Source: Nonomuraea aurantiaca (lineage in GTDB: Bacteria > Actinomycetota > Actinomycetes > Streptosporangiales > Streptosporangiaceae). From it: 64,000 bases of DNA. The notes under the pieces were generated by a model that was not told where the DNA came from, searched no databases, and saw nothing but the letters and a program-made list of their open reading frames with translations. The stretch is taken from positions 62,001 to 126,000 of the forward strand of contig NZ_JAIWNB010000006.1 of the NCBI RefSeq assembly GCF_020215705.1, read 5' to 3'. Below, piece by piece: positions 24,140-31,985 of this stretch (position 1 is its first letter; each line of letters begins with the position of its first letter). Made by a program: the position numbers and the translations under genes.

Positions 24140-25017
24140 GAACGCCTCTCCTTACGCACGGACCAGATGAGGTACGGGATGACGAAGACGGCCACGCTCA
24201 GCACGATGTACGAGGCGATCGTGGCGCCCTTGGCCGGGTCGTGGGAGTCGAACACCGCCACCCACATGAACACGGCGGGCACGTCGGTGATGATCTGCTT
24301 GCCCGACACCGCCACGATCAGGTCGAACACCTTGAGCGAGATGTGCCCGAGGATGATCAGCGCCGACAGCGTCACAGGGCGGAGCATCGGCAGCACGACG
24401 TACCGGTAGACGCCCCACTCGTTGCACCCGTCGACCCGCGCCGCCTCGCGCAGCTCCTCCGGCACACCGCGGAACCCCGCCAGGAACAGTGCCATGACAT
24501 ATCCGGACATTTGCCAGACTGCCGGAAGGGCCATCGCGGCCATCCCCCAGTCCGGATCCCGGAACCACTGCCACTGCGGCAGCCCGATCCAGTCGAACAG
24601 CCGGTTGAGCCCGACCGCCCGCTGTTCCATCCCCGAGTTCATCAGCCACCGCCACACGATGCCGGTCGCGACGAACGAGATGGCCATCGGGAACAGGTAG
24701 ATTGCCCGGAACGTCCCCTCGCCCCTGATCCCCTTCTCCATGAGGAAGGCCAGGAACCAGCCGAGCACCAGCGCGCCCAGCACGAACACGAGCGTGAACA
24801 TGATCGCGTGCTGTACCGAGAGATGCCATCGAGGCAGGTCCCAGATGTCGACGAAGTTCTTCAGCCCGACGAACTTGCCCTCGGACACCTCGTCGTGCTT
24901 GTCGGTCATGGCCAGCCGGAAGTTCCAGCCCAGCATGCCGTACACGAACACGCCGATCGCGATGATGGACGGCGTGACGAGGAGTAACCCAGGCAGCCAG
25001 GTGCGTGCCCGCCTCAC
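24136..25017 (-). CDS. Sugar ABC transporter permease (MalF type)
   Basis: 293 residues with six to seven membrane helices. ARTWLPGLLLVTPSIIAIGV starts the protein. The EAA loop is EAARVDGCNEWGVYRYVVLP, and LFPMAISFVATGIVWRWLMN is a conserved helix. GTG 25017 is chosen over the longer frame because GGAGGGG lies immediately upstream and the extra N-terminus is low-complexity. It pairs with the MalG-type subunit to form the channel. A strong 13-bp hairpin separates it from the binding-protein gene, probably reducing its expression relative to that gene. Confidence 0.92.
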   Translation of the reverse strand: MRRARTWLPGLLLVTPSIIAIGVFVYGMLGWNFRLAMTDKHDEVSEGKFVGLKNFVDIWDLPRWHLSVQHAIMFTLVFVLGALVLGWFLAFLMEKGIRGEGTFRAIYLFPMAISFVATGIVWRWLMNSGMEQRAVGLNRLFDWIGLPQWQWFRDPDWGMAAMALPAVWQMSGYVMALFLAGFRGVPEELREAARVDGCNEWGVYRYVVLPMLRPVTLSALIILGHISLKVFDLIVAVSGKQIITDVPAVFMWVAVFDSHDPAKGATIASYIVLSVAVFVIPYLIWSVRKERRS

Positions 25018-25033
25018 AACATCCCCTCCAAGA

Positions 25034-25064
25034 GGTACGGCAGGCGCGAAACGCCTGCCGTACC
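25034..25064 (-). other. Intra-operon hairpin between binding protein and permeases
   Basis: Perfect 13-bp stem (25034-25046 with 25052-25064) with loop CGAAA, between the binding-protein stop and the permease start on the same strand. It is suited to partial termination or 3'-end protection of the upstream mRNA, which would give high binding-protein and lower permease levels. Confidence 0.75.
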
Positions 25065-25076
25065 CAGGTGACTGTC

Positions 25077-26375
25077 TTACTGCGCGTTGGCCGTTGCCGC
25101 GTCGGCGAGCCCCTTCTGCAGGGCCGCGACGTCCTTGCTGCCGATGAACAGGCCGACCGCCTCGGTGATCGAGGCCAGCCACGGCTGGTTCACCGACACC
25201 CCGTGCTGGATGGAGCCGGCCAGCTTGTTGCTCGACCAGTCCTTCAGCGCGTCCGCCAGGTAGTCGGTGTAGAGCGACTGGTCGGCGTCCTTACGGGCGG
25301 GGATGGAGCCCTTCTTCGGGTTGAAGGCGTCCTGTCCCTCCTTGCTGGCCGCGACCTTGAGCCAGGCGATGGCCCCGTCACGGTTCTTGGCGCCCTTGGG
25401 CAGCGTGAAGCTGTCGGACAGCCACAGGTAGGTGCCCTCGGTGCCGGGAGAGGGCGCCCAGTCGAAGTCCTCCTTCGACTTCTTGCCCAGGCCGCCGTCC
25501 GGCGGGTTGTGGAAGTAGCCGTAGGCCCAGTCGCCCATGACGTTGAACGCGGCCTCGCCGTCGGCCACCTGCTTGGCCGCGGGCTGCCAGTCGTCCTGCG
25601 GGTCGCCCGCGTACGACATGATCGTCTTGAAGCTCTCCAGCGCCTTCTTCACCTCTGGGCTGCCCCAGTTGGCGCCCGGCTTGAACAGCGCGTTGTAGGC
25701 GTCGGTGCCGAGCGAGCCGAGCAGCACGCTCTCCATCAGGTGCACCACGGTCCACTCCGAGCCGATGGACAGCGGGATCTTGCCCTTGGCCTTGACCTTG
25801 CCCAGGTCGGCGATGAACTCGTCCACCGACTTGGGCGCGGCCGCGATCCCCGCGTCCTTCAGCAGCTTCGGGTTGAACCAGAGCACATTCGACCGGTGGA
25901 TGTTGACCGGCACCGAGTAGATCTTGCCGTCCACGCTGATCTGGTCGATCAGCTGGGAGGGGAAGACGTCCTTCAGCTTCAACTCGTCATAGAGGGAGTT
26001 GAGGTCCTCCAGGTCTCCCGCCTTGATGTAGCCCTGCAATTCGGCGCCCGCGTGACCCTGGAAGGTGTCCGGCGGGGTGTCCGCCTGCAACTTCGACTGC
26101 AGCAGCGCCTTGGCCTTGTCGCCGGAGCCGCCCGCGACCGCCGCGTCGAAGAAGGTGTAGTTCGGGTTCTGCTTCTCGAAGATCTCCCGCATCGCCTTCA
26201 GACCGTCGGCCTCACCCGGCCCGGTCCACCACGAGAACACCTCGACCTGCTTCTTCTCGCCGCCACCCGTGGCCTGCGGGCTCGCCGTTGCGCCGCCGCC
26301 GCTACCACCGCAGCCGGCCAGGCCGAGCACGCTCGCCATAGTGATCGCGACGGCCGCCAACCACCGTCGTCGCAT
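25077..26375 (-). CDS. Sugar ABC transporter substrate-binding lipoprotein
   Basis: 432 residues. Lipoprotein signal with lipobox LAGC (VLGLAGCGGSGGG). The mature part has VFSWWTGPGEADGLKAMRE, FQGHAGAELQGYIKAG and VPVNIHRSNVLWFNPKLL, features of glucose/mannose-type (GtsA-like) family 1 binding proteins. Start ATG 26375 has an AAGGGACGG site before it. A 14-bp perfect palindrome TGACAACGTTGTCA lies 38 bp upstream, so a LacI-family repressor should control the operon. Head of the importer operon 26375 to 23282. Confidence 0.92.
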   Translation of the reverse strand: MRRRWLAAVAITMASVLGLAGCGGSGGGATASPQATGGGEKKQVEVFSWWTGPGEADGLKAMREIFEKQNPNYTFFDAAVAGGSGDKAKALLQSKLQADTPPDTFQGHAGAELQGYIKAGDLEDLNSLYDELKLKDVFPSQLIDQISVDGKIYSVPVNIHRSNVLWFNPKLLKDAGIAAAPKSVDEFIADLGKVKAKGKIPLSIGSEWTVVHLMESVLLGSLGTDAYNALFKPGANWGSPEVKKALESFKTIMSYAGDPQDDWQPAAKQVADGEAAFNVMGDWAYGYFHNPPDGGLGKKSKEDFDWAPSPGTEGTYLWLSDSFTLPKGAKNRDGAIAWLKVAASKEGQDAFNPKKGSIPARKDADQSLYTDYLADALKDWSSNKLAGSIQHGVSVNQPWLASITEAVGLFIGSKDVAALQKGLADAATANAQ

Positions 26376-26412
26376 CGCACACCGTCCCTTCGAAACCCCG
26401 AGTGGTGAAGGT

Positions 26413-26426
26413 TGACAACGTTGTCA
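26413..26426. promoter_or_regulatory. LacI-type operator before the sugar importer
   Basis: The perfect palindrome TGACAACGTTGTCA is located 38 bp upstream of the binding-protein start. Its 12-bp core is identical to the operator at 10838-10849 beside the LacI gene at 10880. Confidence 0.8.
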
Positions 26427-26844
26427 GTAGGGCCATCAACCCACTTCGCACTTGGAGCCGTCAAGGCATGTGCCGGTAACAGGTCCGCATAGGCGCGACG
26501 ACCAGCCCGGTAGTTGGGCGGGCCCGAGCCCTGCGCGGCTCGAGCCCGCTGTCACGCGTCCGGAACCAGACCCCCACCCCTCCGAGGAGGCCAAGCTCCG
26601 CCTGGACACGCGACGCCCCATTGGATCGAGCCACGACGCCCCTGACTGAGAGGCGAGATCGCAAGGTGCGGTCGATCACACGCAGAACGTTAGACATGCG
26701 GGCCGGACACCGCATGCGTCGAGATGGCCATTCGAGGATGTAACCGTTCGACCCCCGAGATGTGTAGAGAGGTCTGTGCAGCCCCATATGTAGGAGGAGA
26801 AGAGTGCCGAGGTCATCCCCGTGGGCGCGTGTTGGCGTACCTCA
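26427..26844. other. 418-bp intergenic region without a convincing gene
   Basis: Between the importer operator and the stop of the penicillin-binding protein. Small frames on both strands have no family-like sequence. The only notable signal is AGGAGGAGA (26792-26800) followed by GTG 26804 and a 14-codon frame ending at 26848. I see no RNA gene, repeat or mobile element. Confidence 0.5.
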
Positions 26845-28275
26845 TTAGGAGAGTGCCGCCTCCAGGACCGCGCGGGCGATGAGGGCGGCGGTCGACGGGG
26901 CGGCGTCCTCCAGGACCACGCCCACGGCCACCTCCGGCGTGTCCGCCGGGGCGAACGCCGTGAAGAGCGCGTGATCATCACCGGCCCCCGACTTGGCCGC
27001 CACCTTCACCCCCGGGATGGCGGCCGCCGTACCGGGCCCGCCGGCACCGGTGACCGTGAGCATCATCGACGTGAGCTGGCCGGCCAGGACGGCGGGCATG
27101 GTCACCCGGTACGGCGCCGGGTCGGCCCGGTCGATGAGCGAGCCGTCCGGAAGGCGTACGTCCTCCACCAGGTACGGGCGCATGAGAACGCCGCGGTTGG
27201 CGACGGCCGCCGACAGCATGGCGATCATCAGCGGGGTGGCCCGGACGTCATGCCGCCCGATGGCCGACAGGGCGGTCTGGGCCCGGTCCATGTTCGGGGG
27301 ATAGGTGCTGGCGGTGACCTGCAACGGGATCGTGAGGTCGCGGTCGTTGAAGCCGAACGCCTCCGCCTGGTCGCGCAGGATGTCCTGCCCCAGCTGGAGG
27401 CCGATGCCGGCGAAGGCCGTGTCGCAGGAGGACCGGAAGGCGTCCGGCAGCGTCGGATGGGCGTCGCCGCAGGGGCCGCCCGTGTCGGGCAGGTAGGCCG
27501 TGCTGCCGGGCAGCCGCAGCCGGGCGGGGGCGTCGACCCGTGAGGTGGGCGTGTACTCGCCCGACGACAGCGCGGCGGCCGCGGTGACCAGCTTGAACGC
27601 GGAGCCGGGCGGATATCTCTGGCTGACCGCCCGGTTGAGCAGCGGCCCGGTGGGGTCGCCGCGCAGGCGCCGCTCCGTCTTGGCCAGCTCGGCGGGGTCG
27701 GTGGTGGTGTAGGCGTTCGGGTCGTACGACGGGTAGCTGGCCAGGGCGAGGATCGCGCCGGTCGCCGGGTTGACGGCGACCGCGGCGCCCGGCCGGCCCG
27801 CCGCCCTGAGGCCCTCGTACGCGGCCGCCTGCGCGCGGTCGGTGATCGTGAGCCGGACGTCGGCACCGCGGGCCTTGCCGTGCCGGACGAGCGAGCGGAC
27901 CTGGATCCTCGGGTCGTCGCCGGACAGGACGTCGTCCGCCGCCCCCTCGATGCCCGTGGTCCGGTTGAGCGACGCCGTCCCGGTCACGGGGGCGTAGCGC
28001 TCACCGTCGGGGTAGACCCGGCGATACGCGTACGGCCCGCGGGCCGTCGCCCGGCTCATGGCGACGGTCGTGCCGTCATAGGTGAGGATGTCGCCGCGCG
28101 GATGGTCGAACCTGGCGATGACCAAGCGCTGGTTACGCGGATCGGCGTTGAGCCCCCGAGCCCCGAACCCCTGGATCACCGTGACGTTGGCCAGCACCGC
28201 GAACAGCAGCATCGCGCACCCCTTGGCGACGCGGCGCAGCGGGATGTTGATCCGTCTCGCCCTGGGTCCGGCCAT
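26845..28275 (-). CDS. Class B penicillin-binding protein (PbpA/FtsI-like transpeptidase) with altered motifs
   Basis: 476 residues. An N-terminal membrane anchor (about 19-36), a short PBP dimer-like region from about 58, then the transpeptidase domain. The active-site SxxK is S225-A-F-K228 in YPPGSAFKLV. The usual SxN motif reads S283-C-D285 (SSCDTAF) where family members have SCN. KTG is K428-S-G430 in VAAKSGAGDDHALFTAFAP. It resembles the PbpA proteins of the actinobacterial elongation/division cluster but lies outside such a cluster here. It would crosslink peptidoglycan in the periplasm, and the motif changes may alter rate or beta-lactam affinity. Start ATG 28275 has only a weak Shine-Dalgarno. 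Confidence 0.88.
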   Translation of the reverse strand: MAGPRARRINIPLRRVAKGCAMLLFAVLANVTVIQGFGARGLNADPRNQRLVIARFDHPRGDILTYDGTTVAMSRATARGPYAYRRVYPDGERYAPVTGTASLNRTTGIEGAADDVLSGDDPRIQVRSLVRHGKARGADVRLTITDRAQAAAYEGLRAAGRPGAAVAVNPATGAILALASYPSYDPNAYTTTDPAELAKTERRLRGDPTGPLLNRAVSQRYPPGSAFKLVTAAAALSSGEYTPTSRVDAPARLRLPGSTAYLPDTGGPCGDAHPTLPDAFRSSCDTAFAGIGLQLGQDILRDQAEAFGFNDRDLTIPLQVTASTYPPNMDRAQTALSAIGRHDVRATPLMIAMLSAAVANRGVLMRPYLVEDVRLPDGSLIDRADPAPYRVTMPAVLAGQLTSMMLTVTGAGGPGTAAAIPGVKVAAKSGAGDDHALFTAFAPADTPEVAVGVVLEDAAPSTAALIARAVLEAALS

Positions 28276-28310
28276 GGTCCCGGTCTAACAACCGGACCCC
28301 AAAGACAGGG

Positions 28311-28670
28311 CTAGACGACTCTGCGGTAGTAGGAAATCTTGTCGTGGATGTAGCGCTGACGCTCGGTGAGGTTGGCGATCTGGTCCCGGACGCGTCCGTC
28401 GTGCTCCTCCAGGAGCTTGATCCGGTCGGCGATCGTGTGGTCGCCCTGCCGGACCAGGTCGGCGAAGCGCAGCATCTCGGCGATCGGCATGCCGGTGTCG
28501 CGCAGGCAGCGGATCGTGCCGAGCCAGCCCACGTCCTCCTCGGTGAACCTGCGCTGCCCGGCGGCGTTACGGCTGACGGGCTCCAGCAGGCCGATCTTCT
28601 CGTAGTAGCGCAACGTGTCCAGGGTGAAGCCGGTCTCCTCGACCACTTCGGCGGGTGTGTAGACGCTCAC
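28311..28670 (-). CDS. MerR-family transcriptional regulator
   Basis: 119 residues. MerR winged helix (YTPAEVVEETGFTLDTLRYY, EKIGLLEPVSRNAAGQRRFT), then the coiled dimerisation helix (IADRIKLLEEHDGRVRDQIA). No cysteines occur in the C-terminal part, so it is not a metal or redox sensor of the classic type. GTG 28670 lies 6 nt after a -10 box, consistent with leaderless expression. It is divergent from the aldo/keto reductase at 28768, and both promoters have the overlong 19-bp spacer with a TGGAG-N4-CTCCA dyad that MerR proteins act on. Confidence 0.92.
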   Translation of the reverse strand: MSVYTPAEVVEETGFTLDTLRYYEKIGLLEPVSRNAAGQRRFTEEDVGWLGTIRCLRDTGMPIAEMLRFADLVRQGDHTIADRIKLLEEHDGRVRDQIANLTERQRYIHDKISYYRRVV

Positions 28671-28676
28671 GGCAGA

Positions 28677-28707
28677 AGCATCGCACCTGGAGCCGACTCC
28701 AGGTCAA
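28677..28707 (-). promoter_or_regulatory. MerR-type promoter of the merR-like gene
   Basis: On the minus strand: -35 TTGACC (28702-28707), a 19-bp spacer holding TGGAG-N4-CTCCA, and -10 GATGCT (28677-28682). The GTG follows 6 nt later. The dyad extends to a 20-bp palindrome at 28685-28704. Confidence 0.8.
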
Positions 28708-28729
28708 CCAGTTCTCCACCGAGGTCGGC

Positions 28730-28760
28730 TTGACATGGAGCGCACTCCAGCTTTCACGAT
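28730..28760 (+). promoter_or_regulatory. MerR-type promoter of the aldo/keto reductase
   Basis: -35 TTGACA (28730-28735), a 19-bp spacer with TGGAG (28736-28740) and CTCCA (28745-28749), and -10 CACGAT (28755-28760). The ATG at 28768 starts 7 nt after the -10, so the mRNA is probably leaderless. Confidence 0.82.
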
Positions 28761-28767
28761 CTCCACC

Positions 28768-29691
28768 ATGAACATCGCACTGGGCACGATTCCGTTCGGC
28801 ACCGCCGTCGACGAGAAGGACACTTTCGCCATTCTGGACCGGTTCGTCGAGGCCGGGGGCACCATGCTGGACACGTCCAACAACTATCCGTTCTGGGTGC
28901 CGGGATGCACGGGCGACGAGAGCGAGCTGGCCATCGGCTCCTGGCTCGCGGCGCGCGGCAACCGGGACCGGGTGTTCCTGAGCACGAAGACCGGCGCCCG
29001 GCCCACCGTCCCCGGCGACGACACGCTCGCCTCGGCGGAGGGACTGTCCGCCGCCGCCATCGGCAAGGCGATCGAGGGCAGCCTGCGGAGATTGCGGACG
29101 GACTACATCGATGTGTATTGGTCGCACATCGAGGACCGCTCCGTACCCCTGGAGGAGACCCTGGGGGCATTCGACGACCTGGCCCGGCAGGGCAGGATCC
29201 GCAGCGCGGGGGCCAGCAACCTGGCCGCCTGGCGGGCCGAGCGGGCCAGGAACCTGTCGGCGGCGCGGGGCTGGCTGCCGTACACATGCCTGCAGCTCCG
29301 GCACACCTACCTGCGCCCGCGACCGCTCACCCGGCTGGCCGAGGCAGCCCACACGCTGGCGACGGACGAGACGCTGGATTATGTACGCGCCGAGCCCGAC
29401 GTGACGCTGTGGGCGTACAACACGCTGATGGCGGGCGCCTACACACGGGCCGACCGCCCCATTCCCGACATCTACCACCATCCGGGTACAACCCGACGGC
29501 TCGCGGTCCTGCAAGAGGTGGCGGCTGAGGTGGGGGCCACGCCCAACCAGGTGGTGCTGGCCTGGCTGCTGGCCGACGGGCACGTCCCGATCGTCGGTGT
29601 CTCCACGATGGACCAGCTCAACGAGGCCCTGGGCGCGGCGGACGTACGGCTGGACGACGAACTGCGCACCCGACTGGACGCGGTGTCCTGA
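28768..29691 (+). CDS. Aldo/keto reductase
   Basis: 307 residues. An NADPH-dependent (alpha/beta)8 oxidoreductase: GTIPFGTAVDEKDTFAIL, GGTMLDTSNNYPFW with the catalytic Asp and Tyr, VFLSTKTGARP with the Lys, DYIDVYWSHIED with the His, and the cofactor segment VVLAWLLADGHVPIVGVST. It reduces carbonyl groups of sugars or xenobiotics, but the substrate is unknown. ATG 28768 matches the start expected from its MerR-type promoter. The adjacent MerR regulator suggests induction by a toxic carbonyl or hydrophobic compound. Confidence 0.92.
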   Translation: MNIALGTIPFGTAVDEKDTFAILDRFVEAGGTMLDTSNNYPFWVPGCTGDESELAIGSWLAARGNRDRVFLSTKTGARPTVPGDDTLASAEGLSAAAIGKAIEGSLRRLRTDYIDVYWSHIEDRSVPLEETLGAFDDLARQGRIRSAGASNLAAWRAERARNLSAARGWLPYTCLQLRHTYLRPRPLTRLAEAAHTLATDETLDYVRAEPDVTLWAYNTLMAGAYTRADRPIPDIYHHPGTTRRLAVLQEVAAEVGATPNQVVLAWLLADGHVPIVGVSTMDQLNEALGAADVRLDDELRTRLDAVS

Positions 29692-29698
29692 GACCGGT

Positions 29699-29716
29699 CG
29701 CGGGAGCGCTCCCGCG
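29699..29716. terminator. Palindromic terminator candidate between convergent genes
   Basis: CGCGGGAGCGCTCCCGCG is a perfect 18-bp palindrome, able to form a 7-bp stem with a 4-nt loop. It lies 8 bp after the aldo/keto reductase stop and faces the TetR gene end. Confidence 0.5.
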
Positions 29717-29764
29717 GAGTGCCGCGAGGAAGCGGCAAGCGGGCCGTCAGCGGCGAAAGGACCG

Positions 29765-30424
29765 TCAGGGCAGGTGGTCGGCCAGGTAGCGGTGGACCAG
29801 CTGCTTGCACTCGGCGATCAGGTCGGAGTCACCGTCGGGACGCACCCGGAACGCCAGCTTGAGCACCGCGTCCGTGGCCTCGACCGCCACCAGCAGGGCC
29901 CGGTCGAGCCCCGGCCCGACAGGCGCGTCGAGCAGGTCCACGGTGAGGGCCCGCAGCCGGTCGGCGACGACGACGTTGTTCTCCAGCGCGGCGTCGAGCA
30001 TCCGGTCGGTGCCCTTGAGCGCCGGCCCGCCCGGCGCCGTCAGCACCTCCCCGAAGTCGACCACCGCGAACCCCGGAGTGGTGCGCTTCATCACCACGAA
30101 CTCGTCGATGGCCAGGTCGACCAGGTCGGTCCAGTGGTCGAGACCGGCCTCGGCGATCCGCTCCGTGAGCCGCTCGGTGATGCGCTGCAGGAAGGCGTCG
30201 AGGTTGCGCAGGGCCAGCGCTCGCACCAAGCCCTGCTTGTCGGAGAAGAACTGGTAGAACGTGCCTATCGGCACCTCGGCCCGGCGCGCGACCTCTTTGG
30301 TGGTCAGCGCCTCGTAACCGACCTCGTCGAGCAAATGTGCGCACTCGTCGAGCATCCGTTCGACTCGCTCCACGCTGCGGCGTTGGGCTGGACGCCGGCG
30401 CAGGGTACTCGTCATGCCCCCCAT
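29765..30424 (-). CDS. TetR-family transcriptional regulator
   Basis: 219 residues. HTH at about 35-62: YEALTTKEVARRAEVPIGTF followed by YQFFSDKQGLVRAL, the standard TetR recognition helix. The C-terminal ligand domain is helical and not assignable to a ligand. Start may be the fourth residue (ATG 30415), because MGG precedes MTSTL. It is divergent from the beta-glucosidase, 85 bp apart. A TACC-N4-GGTA dyad at 30435-30446 between them may be its operator. Confidence 0.88.
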   Translation of the reverse strand: MGGMTSTLRRRPAQRRSVERVERMLDECAHLLDEVGYEALTTKEVARRAEVPIGTFYQFFSDKQGLVRALALRNLDAFLQRITERLTERIAEAGLDHWTDLVDLAIDEFVVMKRTTPGFAVVDFGEVLTAPGGPALKGTDRMLDAALENNVVVADRLRALTVDLLDAPVGPGLDRALLVAVEATDAVLKLAFRVRPDGDSDLIAECKQLVHRYLADHLP

Positions 30425-30434
30425 CTTGGCGTAT

Positions 30435-30446
30435 TACCGCCAGGTA
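30435..30446. promoter_or_regulatory. Possible TetR operator TACC-N4-GGTA
   Basis: The short dyad TACCGCCAGGTA lies 11 bp upstream of the TetR start, in the divergent region with the beta-glucosidase gene. The arms are only 4 bp, so this is tentative. Confidence 0.35.
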
Positions 30447-30508
30447 GGGTTCACCGAGCCTCCGCGAGTTAACATGAGTGCCACTCGGATGATCGCTTAG
30501 GAGTGCGC

Positions 30509-31810
30509 ATGTTCCTGTGGGGTACGGCTACCGCCGGCTACCAGATCGAGGGCGCCGTCAAGGATGACGGCAGGGGCGCCTCCGTCTGGGACACGTTCGC
30601 CCACGAGCCGGGCCGCATCCGGGACGGGCACACCGGGGACGTCGCGTGCGATCACTACCACCGCTGGCCCGAGGACGTCGCGCTCATGGCCGACCTGGGC
30701 GTCAACGCCTACCGCTTCTCGATCGCCTGGCCCCGCGTCCTGCCCCAGGGCACGGGCCGGGTGGAGCCGAGGGGTCTCGACTTCTACGACCGGCTGGTCG
30801 ACGGCCTGCTGGCGGCGGGGGTCGCGCCGGTGCCGACCCTGTTCCACTGGGACCTGCCGCAGGCGCTGCAGGACATGGGCGGGTGGATGAACCGCGATAT
30901 TTCCTACTACTTCGCCGATTACGCGGCGATAGTGGCCGAGCGCCTGGCCGACCGGGTGCCCATGTGGATCACGCTGAACGAGCCCTTCGTGCACATGGCC
31001 TTCGGGTACGGCATGGGCATCCACGCCCCCGGCCAGACCCTGCTGTTCGACGCCCTGCCCGTCGCCCATCACCAGTTGCTCGGCCACGGCCTGGCCGTAC
31101 AGGCGCTGCGCGCGGCCGGAGCGCGGCAGGTGCTGATCACGAACAACTGCACCCCGGTCTGGCCCGCCTCCGAGGAGGCAGCGGACCTGGCGGCGGCCGA
31201 CGCGTACGACACCCTGCACAACCGCCTGTTCAACGACCCGATCCTGCTGGGCGAGTATCCGGACCTGAAGGCCATCGGCGCCATGGACGTGGTCCGCGAC
31301 GGCGACCTGGCCGTCATCTCCGCGCCCCTGGACGGCCTGGGCATCAACTACTACAACCCCACCCGCATCGGCGCGCCCACGGACGACGGCCTGCCCTTCA
31401 CCGATCACGGCATCACCGGCTACCCCACCACCGCCTTCGGCTGGCCGGTCGTCCCGGACGGCCTGCGCGAGCTCCTGACGGGCCTGCGCGCCAGGTACGG
31501 CACCGCGCTGCCGCCGGTGTACGTCACGGAGAACGGCTGCTCCCAGGACGACGTCCCCGGCCCGGACGGCACGATCGACGACCAGGGCCGCATCGCCTTC
31601 CTGGACGGCCACATCAGGGCGGTGGAGCAGGCGGCGGCGGAGGGCGTCGACGTGCGGGGCTACTTCGTCTGGTCGCTGCTGGACAACTTCGAGTGGGCCG
31701 AGGGCTATCACCAGCGCTTCGGCCTGGTGCACGTGGACTTCGCCACCCAGCGCCGCACCCCGAAGGCGTCGTACACCTGGCTCCGCGACCTCCTCGCCAC
31801 CAAGCGCTAG
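30509..31810 (+). CDS. GH1 beta-glucosidase
   Basis: 433 residues. Glycoside hydrolase family 1: FLWGTATAGYQIEGA at the N-terminus, FSIAWPRVLPQG, acid/base E158 in ITLNEPF, INYYNPTR, and nucleophile E341 in YVTENGC. WSLLDNFEWAEGYHQRFGLV ends the barrel. There is no signal peptide, so it is a cytoplasmic enzyme hydrolysing imported beta-glucosides such as cellobiose. ATG 30509 follows AGGAG (30499-30503), and GTG 30503 inside that site is rejected. The divergent TetR gene may control it. Three tandem 60-bp repeats follow its stop. Confidence 0.95.
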   Translation: MFLWGTATAGYQIEGAVKDDGRGASVWDTFAHEPGRIRDGHTGDVACDHYHRWPEDVALMADLGVNAYRFSIAWPRVLPQGTGRVEPRGLDFYDRLVDGLLAAGVAPVPTLFHWDLPQALQDMGGWMNRDISYYFADYAAIVAERLADRVPMWITLNEPFVHMAFGYGMGIHAPGQTLLFDALPVAHHQLLGHGLAVQALRAAGARQVLITNNCTPVWPASEEAADLAAADAYDTLHNRLFNDPILLGEYPDLKAIGAMDVVRDGDLAVISAPLDGLGINYYNPTRIGAPTDDGLPFTDHGITGYPTTAFGWPVVPDGLRELLTGLRARYGTALPPVYVTENGCSQDDVPGPDGTIDDQGRIAFLDGHIRAVEQAAAEGVDVRGYFVWSLLDNFEWAEGYHQRFGLVHVDFATQRRTPKASYTWLRDLLATKR

Positions 31811-31826
31811 CACGGTCTCCCTACCT

Positions 31827-31970
31827 AGGGACCCCAGCCTCCACGGACCGCCCACTCCCCCGCCCCCGGAGGGGCCATCCACCCCAAGGACCCCAGCCCC
31901 CACGGACGTCTACTTCCGCTCCCCCGGAGGGGGGTATCCCTCCAAAAGGACACCAGCCCCAACGGACCGT
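31827..31970. repeat. Three tandem ~60-bp repeats between convergent genes
   Basis: Units starting with GGACCCCAGCC(T/C)CCACGGAC begin near 31827, 31886 and 31946; the third is partial. The first two each include a self-complementary CCCCCGGAGGGG element. They fill the gap between the GH1 stop and the secreted-protein stop, and may also serve as a terminator. Confidence 0.85.
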
Positions 31971-31985
31971 CATTCCGCACAGCCG

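Noticed and set aside
26427-26844. Short plus-strand frames as genes
   Set aside because: They are Pro/Arg/Ser-rich with no homology-like pattern. Only one has a Shine-Dalgarno, and it encodes just 14 codons.
31827-31970. CRISPR array
   Set aside because: The units are tandem repeats without unique spacers, only three copies are present, and no cas genes occur.
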